Shown: positions 12,501 to 21,499 of the stretch, one piece after another
Numbering within the stretch: the stretch's first letter is position 1
Layout: the number at the start of each line of letters is the position of its first letter
NCBI GenBank assembly: GCA_036877525.1
Contig: JAZGTH010000008.1
Location: 9,470,501 to 9,534,500 of the forward strand
Source of the DNA: Chromobotia macracanthus
Lineage: Eukaryota > Chordata > Actinopteri > Cypriniformes > Botiidae
Length of the DNA stretch: 64,000 nt
Reading direction: 5' to 3'
Translations under genes and position numbers: made by a program
The notes under the pieces: generated by a model
Seen by the model: only the letters and a program-made list of their open reading frames with translations
The model's database searches: none
Told to the model about the DNA's origin: nothing

Positions 12501-15500
12501 GTAAGCAGCTTCACAAACAATCGTGCCTTACAAATCAAGTGAGCAGGCCAAAGGCATCAGAAGTGAAAAGAAAAACTCCCCGAGATGAGTTCATGTAGAC
12601 TGGAGGAAACATTGAGAGGAACCAGGACTCAGATGGCGAAATCTTCCTCCTTAGCTTGCCAAGGTCACTAATAATAAAACAGTCTGTAGTCTTAATTATG
12701 TTAATTCGTTTAAACAAAAGGTCCGATTATCTTGTTTCCATTGAAGCACACAAGATCCTTTCTGGAACATTCTCATATCAAGCTGGGATAACATGGATCA
12801 TCAGGATTAGCTCAAACATGTGGAGTCCATGCCAGTATTTTCATTGTGGTGTGAGAATCCCACTGTATATTTGCACTGATATGACACATTGTCAATGCAT
12901 TAAAATGTTAAAAGACATCACACCTGGTGATTTCTGTGTGTTGTGACAGACCTTAATGAATGTGACAAAAACCCCTGCAGTCAGGAGTGTGCAAACATCT
13001 ACGGCTCTTACCAGTGTTACTGCCGAGTGGGCTACTACCTGAAGGAGGACGGACATACGTGTGAAGGTTAATCTAAATGTCTTCCAGACAGGAAATTGAT
13101 TCATTTGTACTGACCTAGTTTTCATCCTTCCAGTTGTACCCCTTAATTCTGAAACTTAAAGACACATTCAGTCTAAGTTGATGATGTGATGTTACCTCTC
13201 ATGAAGAGATCAGACAGGTCACATAAAAAATGTTTTTTGGGGGGCAATTAGTGTTTTCCAGACTCTCCAGGATGTCTTTCATTCACAGTGGTTTGTTCTT
13301 TATACTGTAAAGAACTAGTTGTTCTAGGTGATAAAGAAGGAATGCTCTTGTTGGTCTATAGATATCGACGAGTGTTCACAGAGCATTGGAAACCTCTGTG
13401 CGTTCCAGTGCGTAAATGTCCCAGGTAGCTACAAATGTGCCTGTCCACCCCATGGCTACTCCATGTCACCTAATGGACGCACCTGTGAAGGTAAAGCTGA
13501 TGTGATATAATGCTGTATTATAACATGTACTGCATATCTGTATGCAAAAAACTCCTGTATAAAACTCCACGCCTCCTCCAATACATGAACGCATACATTG
13601 GACGAATGTTTCATAGTCCTGGGCTCAGGATGTGAAAAGACTTTCAACCAGCATAACAAAATATGTTTCTAACAGTCACCTACCCCGCCTTTAAGTTATG
13701 CATGCCTAAGTTTCACTGCAGTTTTTAAGTCCATATTCTAACCAACACCTTTCTAAAGGGCAAATGCTTCAAACCATGATGCCGAGCTGTAATTTCTCTA
13801 ATTGGCACATTGAGTCGCGAGAGGCTAACCTCGGGTTCAACACAATGCTGCATGCTGTCCTCCATCTCTCTCCAAAAGATCACAAAATTGACAAAATTCC
13901 CTCAGGCTCTCAAGATAGGAGAGTCAATGAGAGGTGAAGAAGAGTCCGTGCAGGCTCCCAGAGGTTAGCGCTAGCCTGCGCCAAATGAATTAGCGTGCGG
14001 ATTGGAGCCGGCGAGCTGTAACGAGGACTTTGCTTTTGTAAAATGAGATGCATAATTAATTACTTCTGGAGGGTCCAAAATTGACTCCTAGCAAAATGAA
14101 GCTTGGCGGTTAGTCACCACAGACATCAGTCGCCCTGACAACCCCGTCCTGCACGCATTGATTGCGACTGGTAAAATATAACGTGTGCTGCTATTTAGTT
14201 ATTTATTTATGTAGTAAACGCCTAGAAAAGCTCGATAGTTTACTTTTGATTCACTATTGACTTACCATTTACCCTTTTTATGTATTTAATGAGAACCAAA
14301 CAGAATGGCCTCGGTTTTACAGTTATATAACATCTAATCGAGGCTAACGTCACATTTATTTCCCAGATATCGACGAATGTGCTGTCGGATCGCACAACTG
14401 TTCTGCTACCCAGACCTGTTTCAACATCCAGGGTGGGTTCCGCTGTCTGTCCTTTACATGTCCAGAGAACTACAAGAAAGTGTCGGACACGTGAGTATGG
14501 ACTGATGATTGTCTTACTGCCCAATCACGATCGCATTTATCATGCAAGACAGAAGTGGGTTCCAACAGTGACCCTGCTAGTGTGGCTGGACCCTGTCTAT
14601 CTTACCACAGTAATCTGGCGTTTCACATCCCTCTACCCAGCCAACAGGGAACATTCTCAGAACGTTGGCTAACATTCTCTAAAAGTTAAAAAAAAAAATC
14701 AGTAACATTAGTAGAATGGTTTTTAATGTTTTATATCATGTCAAAATCTTAAGCTGTTAGTTGTCTTAGGTTGTTTAGGTGGAACATTTTAAAAATGTTA
14801 CAGAACAAATACTGTTCTTATAATCAAGCAATAACAGTACTACAACACCTAAACAACTTTTTTAACGTTATTTAAATGTTCTTACTACCTACAGTTGTTA
14901 GCTGGGTATCTGCTTCCATCAAGAAGTAAATTGTTTCAAACATCTCCAATTGCATGATGGTGAAACTGGAAGCCATATATTAAGAGTTAATGCACCACTG
15001 CACTGTCTCAGGAATGCATGCATACATCGTAGCGGCATTGTGCCATCTTTATTGGGACGGACTTCTAGCCGAGCATGATTTCTTCCAAGCAGGGCAATGG
15101 AGGCAGATTGCTTTGATCAGGCAGTAGTTCAAACACACACGTCTGGGCAGTGTCAGCGAGGTCTCTGATTGGTGGGAACTCCCACTGCTCACCATCAGCC
15201 CTCCTGAGACTCACAGCTTTATCAGAGATTTACCAGCACAGACAGTCAGCAGGGGTGAAACACCTACAGTGGGAACAGTTGCTATGGGCTGTGGCCATTT
15301 CAGAAGACAGTAACACTGCATCACTCCATTGTTGTGGGGATATCACTCTGTGTAATGTATGTTGCGCTGGACAAAACAATTTTATTTGTAGAATAACAAA
15401 GCAGGCAGGATCTGATTGTTAGCGTGTTTTGAGTGGTTGGTTGTTAACCAGCTAACAAATTGACACTTTTCCCCTAACATTTCAATTAAGTAACAAAAAT

Positions 15501-16777
15501 GTGAAAAATGTTATTTTTAATGTCCTAGAAACATCCAGTTTTTAGATGCTGTATTAACATTATTGCTTAGTTATAAGAATGTTATTTAAACTTTGCTTTA
15601 AGTTTGTAATATTTTTATGTTCCACTAATAATTTTATAATAACATTTCTGATATATATGTAACATTTAAAAATGTCCTACTAACATCACTAGAATTTTTA
15701 CATTATATTAACAGAATGTTTCCTGTTAGCTGGGTAGCTTGCCTCTTAAAATAGTCATCCAGATTTCTATAATGTCCGATATGGCTTCAGTTCTTTCTTC
15801 AGTGTAAGGGATTTGTTTGCTCATGATATTGTCCACCAGGTAAAAAATCAAAGTTTTGTCATTTAGAAAAGTTGAGAACTCTTCTTCTCAACAAGCTTTA
15901 TAATTTGAGATCTCATTTATGTCCAAAGCATAAATGGTGCAGAGTTTTTCCTTAAGGTTAATTACTGAAGGCTACGGGTTTGTTCAAATCCCTCACCTTG
16001 AGTATAAGCAACAGTAACATTGCATGATAGAACTGTGCAAACAGAATAGTGCATAAGCACTGTAGCTCAGCTGGTTAAGCACTGCACCAGCAACAGCAAG
16101 GTCATGGGTTTAATTCCAAAGGAAAAATGAAAAAGAACTTGCTTTGTAAGTTGCTTCAGATAAAATCATATAAAACTAAAATCATATAAAAAATCTAATA
16201 AAACGTATGTACTGATGTATTAAAGAAACAAAAAGTATTTAAAATCTTCAGTCTCTGTTGTTGTCATAGAAACCATTTTAGACCTTAAAAATGACCATTA
16301 CCAGGGCAATATAGAGAATCTTTTTCTATAGAAATTCTTCTATAAGACCTATAGAAACTCTTACTAATGATGCGTATGTTGTACGTTGTATTAACCAAAA
16401 CTCTCCCTGGTTTGTATAGACGCTGTGAGCGTGTAAGTTGCCCCAACTTCCAGCAATGCCAGATCATGCCATTACGCATCACGTACTACCAGCTGAGCTT
16501 CCAAACCAACATCGTCATCCCCGCTCAGATCTTCCGTATTGGACCCTCGCCCGCCTACTCGGGTGACAACATCATCATCAGCATCCCACGCGGAAACGAG
16601 GAAGGCTACTTTAGCACGCGGAAGATCAACAGCTTTACGGGCGCCGTGTACCTTCACCGGCAGGTACGGGAACCGCAAGACTTCCTCATCGACGTGGAGA
16701 TGAAGCTGCTGCGTCAAGGAACATTCACAACGTTCCTGGCTCGAATCTACGTCTTCATAACGGCGAACTCCATGTGA
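477..16777 (+). CDS. fbln2: Fibulin-2 (3' part, 11 exons, 5' end outside window)
   Basis: Coding exons are 477-587, 2523-2624, 7654-7788, 9511-9648, 9864-10007, 10581-10709, 11788-11913, 12950-13066, 13362-13490, 14367-14490 and 16420-16777. They total 1613 nt and, after a 2-nt partial codon, give 536 codons plus TGA with no internal stop. Every junction is GT-AG. Seen in order: an acidic linker, one EGF-like domain starting NPC, eight calcium-binding EGF domains (D-x-N/D-E-C starts) and a fibulin-type C-terminal module. Fibulin-2 is a secreted matrix glycoprotein that binds fibronectin, nidogen and elastic-fibre components. Fibulin-2 is preferred over fibulin-1 because the C-terminal module has IFRIGPSPA, GNEEGYF and DVEMKLLRQG, which are close to FBLN2; FBLN1 differs at these places. 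The convergent Wnt7a gene agrees with this. The signal peptide, N domain and any anaphylatoxin modules would lie left of the window. Identity is near certain; which teleost paralogue it is cannot be told. Confidence 0.93.
588..2522 (+). other. fbln2 intron, about 1.9 kb
   Basis: The intron runs from GTATAT to CTCCCTGCAG. It holds one truncated copy of the CCCAGCTAACA element at 2073-2262. The rest is AT-rich with no recognisable gene or further repeat. Confidence 0.75.
2073..2262 (+). mobile_element. CCCAGCTAACA TIR element, copy 1 (truncated)
   Basis: It begins CCCAGCTAACAGGGAACATT and follows the family through the ACATTGGCT, CTTGCAGTAATGTTACTAGAATG and TAAGTTGTTAGTGG blocks. It stops after about 190 bp, so the 3' half and right terminus are missing. 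It lies in an fbln2 intron, sense to the gene. Confidence 0.75.
2523..2624 (+). CDS. fbln2: fbln2 exon: first EGF-like domain
   Basis: The acceptor CTCCCTGCAG and donor GTAAAG are strong. The phase 1-1 exon of 102 nt encodes GNGPCSQRCS, then AQCSCFTGY, then GHTCE. With NPC from the previous exon this gives six cysteines in EGF spacing. It lacks the D-x-D/N-E-C start, so it is the non-calcium-binding first EGF domain, as at this place in mammalian fibulin-2. Confidence 0.9.
3750..4000. repeat. GGTTCTT/AAGAACC palindromic repeat, copy 1
   Basis: The sequence is built from repeated AAGAACC and GGTTCTT words on both strands (GAAGAACCATT, AAAGAACCTTTAGAACATC, GGTTCTTTGGGGAACCAAAA, CTGTGAAGAACC). 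A second copy sits at 36711-36920 with the same block order. This type of short, palindrome-rich interspersed repeat is common in fish genomes. It is probably a nonautonomous DNA element. Confidence 0.75.
4531..4704. repeat. TG/CA and TA simple repeats
   Basis: Alternating TGTA, TATA and CACA runs cover about 4531-4634. A pure TA run follows at 4683-4704. It is a compound microsatellite, and the reading frames in it are artefacts. Confidence 0.9.
5609..5898 (+). mobile_element. CCCAGCTAACA TIR element, copy 2
   Basis: It starts CCCAGCTAACAGGGAACGTT and ends with AATTGTTAGCTGG. The inner blocks (AACCAAGCAATAACGTT, TTGTTACTTAA, ACGGTACAGAAAC) match other copies. It is full length, intronic and shows no coding capacity, so it is nonautonomous. 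Confidence 0.83.
7654..7788 (+). CDS. fbln2: fbln2 exon: calcium-binding EGF domain (DLNEC)
   Basis: The acceptor is CTTTGCAG and the donor is GTGGGT. The phase 1-1 exon encodes DLNECVMNTHTC, CVNTIGAFVC and then SCPSGYQERNGVCE, with six cysteines. The calcium-binding consensus is present as D-L-N-E-C plus N-T-I-G-A-F. It lines up with the mammalian fibulin-2 domain starting DINEC. Confidence 0.92.
7789..9510 (+). other. fbln2 intron, about 1.7 kb
   Basis: It contains a truncated AAAGCTGCAATC TIR element at 8041-8190. Nothing else is recognisable. Confidence 0.75.
8041..8190 (-). mobile_element. AAAGCTGCAATC TIR element, truncated reverse copy
   Basis: It starts TAAAGCTGCAATTCATCAC. It then carries CTCCTTCCCTTACCCCGTTT at 8101, the reverse complement of the AAACGGGGTAAGGGAAGGAG-like block seen around 31170 in the full copy. 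The far terminus is not found. Confidence 0.65.
9511..9648 (+). CDS. fbln2: fbln2 exon: calcium-binding EGF domain (DIDECVL)
   Basis: The acceptor is TTTTCTCTTCTAG and the donor is GTAAGG. It encodes DIDECVLRTHNCG, CQNTDGSFIC, QRCLAGF and GNCI. Six cysteines and the calcium consensus are intact. QRC-x-x-GF-x-QD is also typical of this domain in mammalian fibulin-2. The exon is phase 1-1. Confidence 0.93.
9864..10007 (+). CDS. fbln2: fbln2 exon: calcium-binding EGF domain (DIDECSS)
   Basis: The acceptor is TTTATTTTAG after a CT-rich run and the donor is GTGAGG. It encodes DIDECSSVTEPC, FNCINTVGSYTCQR, VCSRGYHSS and GARCI, with six cysteines and phase 1-1. The intron before it is only 215 nt, the shortest in the gene here. 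Confidence 0.93.
10008..10580 (+). other. fbln2 intron with TGTCCCCA-type repeat
   Basis: A CA run and a G run at 10023-10047 open a degenerate stretch to about 10230 that contains GTCATTGTGATGTCCCCACA and a second CA run. It resembles, in reverse, the repeat at 21500-21800. From 10320 to 10500 there are several CATGGTAC / TACCATG words, which suggests a second degenerate palindromic repeat. Confidence 0.5.
10581..10709 (+). CDS. fbln2: fbln2 exon: calcium-binding EGF domain (DVDECQ)
   Basis: The acceptor is GTGCCTGCAG and the donor is GTGCGT. It encodes DVDECQTSTHRCG, ICHNLPGSYRCDC, TGYQYDS and LCV. The HNLPGSYRCDC string is also found in mammalian fibulin-2. The exon is phase 1-1 with all six cysteines. 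Confidence 0.94.
10710..11787 (+). other. fbln2 intron, about 1.1 kb
   Basis: It contains a full CCCAGCTAACA element at 11395-11682. The rest shows nothing recognisable. Confidence 0.75.
11395..11682 (+). mobile_element. CCCAGCTAACA TIR element, copy 3
   Basis: It starts CCCAGCTAACCGGGAACAGT and ends AAAATTGTTAGCTG. The inner blocks GCAAGCAATAAGGTTAATAC and GTCACTTAATAAAAC match the family. Confidence 0.82.
11788..11913 (+). CDS. fbln2: fbln2 exon: calcium-binding EGF domain (DVNECW)
   Basis: The acceptor is GTGCTGGCAG. It encodes DVNECWRYPGRLC, CENTPGSYQCSC, TTGFSLAFDGKNCE. DVNECW and PGRLC are shared with mammalian fibulin-2. The donor is GTACAT, a weak match to consensus. Phase is 1-1. 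Confidence 0.93.
11914..12949 (+). other. fbln2 intron, about 1.0 kb
   Basis: I see no repeat or coding remnant. The sequence is AT-rich and non-repetitive to the eye. Confidence 0.6.
12950..13066 (+). CDS. fbln2: fbln2 exon: calcium-binding EGF domain (DLNECD)
   Basis: The acceptor is GTTGTGACAG. The 117-nt exon encodes DLNECDKNPC, ECANIYGSYQCYC, VGYYLKEDGHTCE. ANIYGSYQCYC is the same as in mammalian fibulin-2. The donor GTTAAT is unusual. Phase is 1-1. Confidence 0.93.
13362..13490 (+). CDS. fbln2: fbln2 exon: calcium-binding EGF domain (DIDECSQ)
   Basis: The acceptor is TTGGTCTATAG and the donor is GTAAAG. It encodes DIDECSQSIGNLC, CVNVPGSYKCACP, HGYSMSPNGRTCE, with six cysteines and phase 1-1. 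The 295-nt intron before it contains nothing notable. Confidence 0.93.
13491..14366 (+). other. fbln2 intron with a candidate conserved noncoding block
   Basis: About 13795-14165 is more GC-balanced and free of recognised repeats. It carries ATGCATAATTAATTAC at about 14050, which combines a POU-like ATGCATAAT with a TAATTA homeodomain word. This look is typical of vertebrate developmental enhancers, but conservation cannot be tested here. Confidence 0.3.
14367..14490 (+). CDS. fbln2: fbln2 exon: last calcium-binding EGF domain (DIDECAV)
   Basis: The acceptor is ATTTCCCAG and the donor GTGAGT is strong. It encodes DIDECAVGSHNCS, TCFNIQGGFRCLSFTCP and NYKKVSDT. The 124-nt exon leaves phase 2, so the codon ACA for Thr is split across the junction. 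The next exon supplies RCERVSC and the last cysteine. This is the known hybrid end of the fibulin EGF array. Confidence 0.93.
14636..14906 (+). mobile_element. CCCAGCTAACA TIR element, copy 4
   Basis: It starts CCCAGCCAACAGGGAACATT and ends AGTTGTTAGCTGGG. TA lies directly outside each end (CTA before, TAT after), as a TA target duplication would. Confidence 0.83.
15448..15734 (-). mobile_element. CCCAGCTAACA TIR element, copy 5 (reverse)
   Basis: It starts CCAGCTAACAAATTGACACT, runs the family in reverse (ATTGCTTAGTTATAAGAATG, TTCCACTAATAAT) and ends TTTCCTGTTAGCTGGG followed by TA. Confidence 0.82.
16058..16190 (+). mobile_element. tRNA-derived SINE
   Basis: An A-box TAGCTCAGCTGG at 16063-16074 fits the pol III consensus. 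A B-box-like GGTTTAATTCC lies at 16107-16117. A tail with TTTGTAAGTTGCTTCAGATAAA follows. Fish SINEs of this kind carry the same GTAAGTTGCTTTGGATAAAA tail. It has no anticodon-arm structure fit for a working tRNA. Confidence 0.8.
16420..16777 (+). CDS. fbln2: fbln2 last coding exon: fibulin-type C-terminal domain
   Basis: The acceptor is TTTGTATAG. It encodes TRCERVSCPNFQQC, then the fibulin C-terminal module with LRITYYQLSFQTNI, IFRIGPSPAYSGD, GNEEGYFSTRKIN, DVEMKLLRQG, TFLARIYVFITANSM and TGA at 16775-16777. The module is about 115 residues, the family's usual size. The final residues (ANSM) differ from mammalian FBLN2, but the domain ends where expected. Confidence 0.95.
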
Positions 16778-17900
16778 TACCCTGCTCTTCCGTGACGTCT
16801 TTGATTTCATGTGGTGCTAAACTCTTCAGGCTCTGGCCTTGAAGTTGTTTGTCATCTGGCAGTTTTTTAGACTTCTGTTTGCCTAATAGATTTTGCCGAG
16901 CAGACTTTGATGGGACTCTCCCATCGGGATCCAAGCGCTTGTTTTGAGCAGGGCGAGAACAAACAGGATGGAGCGCAGAGACCGACAGAAATGTTTGCCT
17001 TTCAAAAGTCCTAGTCCTTCCTCTTCAAAGTATTGAAAATTCTCCACTCCAGATGCTATTTATACTGTACCAATTTATCCTGATTGCCTAAAACTGCTTT
17101 TAATAGCACTTTGTTTCTATTTCAACAACACAGTGATTCTCTTTGGGGGCTGGGCAGGGTAGATCTGAGGTAGCATTCGTCGTTTAGATGCGAATTTGCA
17201 CCGCTATCACTATTCAGCTGTAGGCCCTTCAAGCTTTGTCACCTCATTTGAACCTCTCAAAATTTCACAGCTCATTTAAAACAACTAATAACTGTATTCA
17301 AAAACGTATCCTTAATAACTCAAAGGGGTACCTCAGTTCGTATCGCACCCCACCTGCAGAAGAGAACATTGTGTGTTTATGTCTGTAATCATTGAGTTAA
17401 ACACTTACAATTAAAAGGATGTATTAATTGTTTTTCTAATGTTTGTTACAACTTTCTTTGTAGTTCTTGGTGCAGATGTACAGTTTTGGAAGTATTTGAC
17501 ATGCATACATTAAGTGTGTGAGCTCCAAAAAAAGCACTGAGGATTTTCATTGTATGCAGTTTTGTATGTCTCTACCTTGTAGTGCTGGGCCTATTTTCAT
17601 GTATTACTGTCTTGAAATTTCATCTCAGGGTAAAATGAAAAATCATGTCACCACAATCTCATGCACGCCGTAACTGAAATCATAGTTTCAATCAAAATTT
17701 GACTCATTACTGAGCAATATATATTATTATAGGTATGTTTCCTACGTACCTCAGGCTATTAAGATAACCTTCCCTCCATGAAACACCCAAATGCATCAGT
17801 ATCTCAAAAGAGTAATTGTTACCTGTCTAAAGATTGTCACTTTCATTGTTGTGTAATACCGAATCTCTGGTTAAATAAAACAGCACCAGTTCTTTTATTA
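16778..17900 (+). other. fbln2: fbln2 3'UTR
   Basis: There is no coding continuation after the stop. The stretch is non-repetitive and ends in a good poly(A) signal at 17874 with a GT-rich run (TCTGTTTGTGTGTGG) about 50 nt downstream. That predicts cleavage near 17895-17905 and a 3'UTR of about 1.1 kb. Confidence 0.7.
17874..17879 (+). terminator. fbln2 poly(A) signal AATAAA
   Basis: A canonical AATAAA on the gene strand lies 1.1 kb past the stop, with a downstream GT-rich element near 17927-17941. Confidence 0.65.
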
Positions 17901-18517
17901 GTATATTTCTCTCTGGGGGTGTCACTTCTGTTTGTGTGTGGATTGTTACATTAAAAGTTAAACATCGCCTCCTAGTGGTGAAAAGAGGAACAACCGTTTG
18001 TAGCCTGAGGATCACTTTGTTTAATACATTAGTTACATCAGCTATTTCAAACCGTATCTTTAAAATTAATGATGATATGAATGCACAAGCGATGTAGCAT
18101 TAGTTTACTGTCGGATGCATTTAAAATTACTTCAGGAAATGAATCCTTTTCGAGCCTGAAGAATGGTTTTAAGTGTTGGCATTTGCATAGAAGGTAGTCT
18201 GTTTTTAGCTTCATGATGTAGCAGGAGAGCTGAGGCTTTGCACTCGACTCCTCTAATTGTGCTTTCCATCACAATCCTCATCAGACCTCCGCGCTATCAT
18301 TTAGCGTCGCACCCTGGAGGCCGCTCGGCCCTGCCTCTCATTGTGTGGGTATCGGGAAAGGGCGTGCGTGTAGTACATCCAGCAGATAACCCCTGGCTGC
18401 AATCGGCTAAGTGGGATGAATGATACAATTGGTCAGCTCAACAACACGGCATAAATCACCCTTAAACTAGCCAGGCTGTGTACTTCTATGACCGTAGAAG
18501 TCAGCCAGGAGAACATA

Positions 18518-18840
18518 CCCAGCTAACAGTCAACATTCTCAGAACGTTGGCTAAAGTCCTTCAAAAGTTCTCAAAGTTATTAGCAAGCATGCTTGCAGTG
18601 AAGCAGAGGAACGTTTTTAACATTATAGATTTTATAGTTCAAAAACGTTATTCTTAAATTGTTAGTGGAATGTTTTAAAAACACTTTGGAAAATGTTTAA
18701 ATAACTTTTCGTAACCAAGCAATAACGTGAATACAATGTCTAGACATTGTGAACGTTCCAAGAATATTCAAAATAACATTTTTAACATCTTTGTTACTTA
18801 ATGGAAACGTTAGGGAAACGTTCTTTTAACATTAGCTGGG
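18518..18840 (+). mobile_element. CCCAGCTAACA TIR element, copy 6
   Basis: It starts CCCAGCTAACAGTCAACATT and ends TTTTAACATTAGCTGGG. TA flanks both ends (ACATA before, TAAG after). The inner AACCAAGCAATAACGTGAAT block is well kept. Confidence 0.85.
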
Positions 18841-19933
18841 TAAGTCACATTGAAAATATTTAAAAAGCTGTATGTTTAAAATCACAGACCTGCCGAATGA
18901 AACAAAGACTCCTGATCAAAAAAAACGCTGTGTATGTATTTACTGTGAAATGCATGTATCATTTTGACAGTAATAAGGCCATAGATCACTTAATACTACA
19001 GCCAGCCACAAGTTCCATTAGATAGCGTCACGCCGGTGGCCTCTGTTCTTGCTGTCGACAACTCAAGCTTAAAAGCATCCACCCATTGAGGTGCCATCCC
19101 ACTCACACTTAGGAGTGTGCTGCTTTTTACAGATTATCGGCTTCCCTCTTCATGCTTATCGGTGTTGCTAAATATACATTATTTTGTTTTTGGAAATCAA
19201 GTGTTCAACCCAAGGAGGGGAAGCTACTGAGAGACACATTGGCTATTCCAATGATAAAAATGCTCACAGGAAGTTATGAACCTGGCGATAATATTCACAG
19301 GAAGTCTTTGGGATTCGCCAACGGTGTCTGTGATTTCGTTTTGGCCTGAGTCTCTGTAAACACAAAAGTGCTACAGTTTTGTTTTATTACAGGCCATTAA
19401 CATTGTACGAATATTTTTGCATTAGATGACAAAATATCTGAAGACAAATTATGCTAGATCTTTTCTCAGAACTAACTTATCATTAACATTTACTTAAAGT
19501 ATTCCCAGTATCAGTTTAATGTATGCATGAAGTCTGTAGTCACAGCGGGACGACCAGGAATGTTGTCCCGGGACATGTGACGATAGAGGGCCTTCGAGTG
19601 AGGGATTCTTTACACTGCTGGGTGTACAGAATGAGGGCTGAGGGCTGGGGGACTGGGGCCCACCCTTATAATGTGTCCCAGGCCTCATGAATTCCAGCGG
19701 CAGCCCCGGGTGCTGTAACCACAGGTGTAGTTCATCACATTAACTATGGACATGTTCCACAAGTTTGACAGACTGGAAGTCAAAATGCTTTTTGTGTGTT
19801 TTGAACAGTAAATCCTTTTTTATGGTTTTAAACAAACTTATTTTTTAATGTCTTGCTGGAAAGAGTGCTATTTGTTCTTTCTTTAAAGTAAATACAGCTT
19901 CCTTTGATGATTTTGTAATACCTAATGGTTAAT

Positions 19934-20242
19934 CCCAGCTAACAGGCAACATTCTCAGATCATTGGCTAATGTTCTATAAAAGTTCCCTCAAAGTTATCA
20001 AAAACATTCTTGCAGTAGCTTTAGTAGAAAATTTTTAACGTTATTTATATCATATATAAAAAATGTATTCTTAAGTAGTTAGTGGAACGTTTTAAAAACA
20101 GAAGTAAAAACGTTTCATTAATGTTCCTATAACCAAGCAATAATGTTAATACAACGTATACAAAGCTGGACGTTTTGAACGTTCCTAAAAACTTTAAAAA
20201 TAGCATTTTTAAACATTAGGGAAATTTTTATTTTTAGCTGGG
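19934..20242 (+). mobile_element. CCCAGCTAACA TIR element, copy 7
   Basis: It starts CCCAGCTAACAGGCAACATT and ends with TATTTTTAGCTGGG. The inner GTTAGTGGAACGTTTTAAAA and AACCAAGCAATAATGTTAAT blocks match the family. Confidence 0.84.
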
Positions 20243-20723
20243 ATAGTGTGATGCATTAAGTCACATTCCCAAAGTGTAACTGGATCTAACGAAGATCCTC
20301 TCTCAGTATTACTGCCACGCTGCGCAACATTATAACAGTGAAACTTCTGAAGTTATAAAACTGTCAGGCCCCAGATTTGGTTTAATTAGTTTTGATAGCC
20401 ATTGGAAATGAATGTCAGACCCTCATACCAAAAAAAGAAAACTGTGTACAGAACGCATTACTGGGATCTGCCATATGTGAGTGCTGTCGTGCTTATGACA
20501 AAATGCAGGCTAATTACTGAAGTGGATCATTTATGGCGCTATCCGAACGCCCTTCAGCAACATCTGTTTTGATTCTTTGATGCCAGTCATTGGAAATTTA
20601 CATCTTTAATCTGCCTGCTTTCAGCTTCACAATTTTGTTCTTTTCACCCTTTAAGTTTTTTTTTCCATCCTTTCCTTCAATCAGCGAAACTGGTAATCCA
20701 TCTGAGCTCAGTCAATAAGGGCT

Positions 20724-20850
20724 TAAAAATGTTAAAAAAAGTTCTAGGATTGTTAAAAAAAAATGTTTTTTAGATGTTGTATTAACGCTATTGCTTGGTT
20801 ATATGAAAGTTATTCAAAAAAAAAAGTAATTCTGTAATGCTTTAAAAAAT
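20724..20850 (-). mobile_element. CCCAGCTAACA TIR element, copy 8 (reverse fragment)
   Basis: It has only the middle of the family in reverse: GTTCTAGGATTG, TTTAGATGTTGTATTAACGC, TATTGCTTGGTTATATGAAA, then TTCTGTAATGCTTTAAAA. Both termini are missing. Confidence 0.65.
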
Positions 20851-21499
20851 TGGGACTCACAGGGGGACACCCTTTGATCCAAAATGGGCATCTAAAGATA
20901 AAAGAGGGAATTATTACCTGTGGATGGTCAGCTGGGTCAGATCGAAAGCTTTCATCAGTGGATGGTCACTCCAGGTTCATAGTAAACGTTGTACTTCAAA
21001 CGCTTTTGTGTTCGATAACCCCCCCCTAAGATGACCTTCTTGTTCTCCTTGAGTTAGCATTAAAGCTAGATTCTTAATTGCTGTGTTGTCATTGAAACGA
21101 GACGATCTCTCCCATTGACCAACATTACAACAAGGGTTATCTGTTCATGCCCATTCAAATCAATTAGTTCTTTGTGGCGTTAATGACGGCAGCATGCAAA
21201 ATTGGTTGGTGGATGACATGTATCACACGTGACATAAGCAGACCCACATGGAATCTAAGCCTGCATAATTCCACAGATTTAGATCTCCGTGAAATACACA
21301 TTCCTCATCCCTTGTGTTTTTGTTTATTAAATATTTTAGGTAACTTTTCAATTTAAGTGCTCTCAGCTTCATCTACCATGTTTTGCTTCTGAAATCAATG
21401 TAAAATATTTTAAATGAGTTCACAGGCTTAATCATAGGTAAAAACAGAACAGATTTCTTAATGCTTTTTGATGTGCGCTGCTAGCGTCAAATTTGTGCT

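Larger units (their letters stand above)
14491..16419 (+). other. Last fbln2 intron, about 1.9 kb, repeat-rich
   Basis: It holds two CCCAGCTAACA elements in opposite orientations (14636-14906 and 15448-15734) and a tRNA-headed SINE (16058-16190). The remaining unique sequence shows nothing recognisable. Confidence 0.75.

Noticed and set aside
16063..16117. A tRNA gene suggested by A-box and B-box words
   Set aside because: The B-box is decayed, a cloverleaf cannot be completed and a SINE tail follows; it is a SINE head.
477..16777. Fibulin-1 as the identity of the + strand gene
   Set aside because: The C-terminal module matches fibulin-2 (IFRIGPSPA, DVEMKLLRQG, GNEEGYF) and the neighbour is Wnt7a; fibulin-1 pairs with the Wnt7b region in vertebrates.
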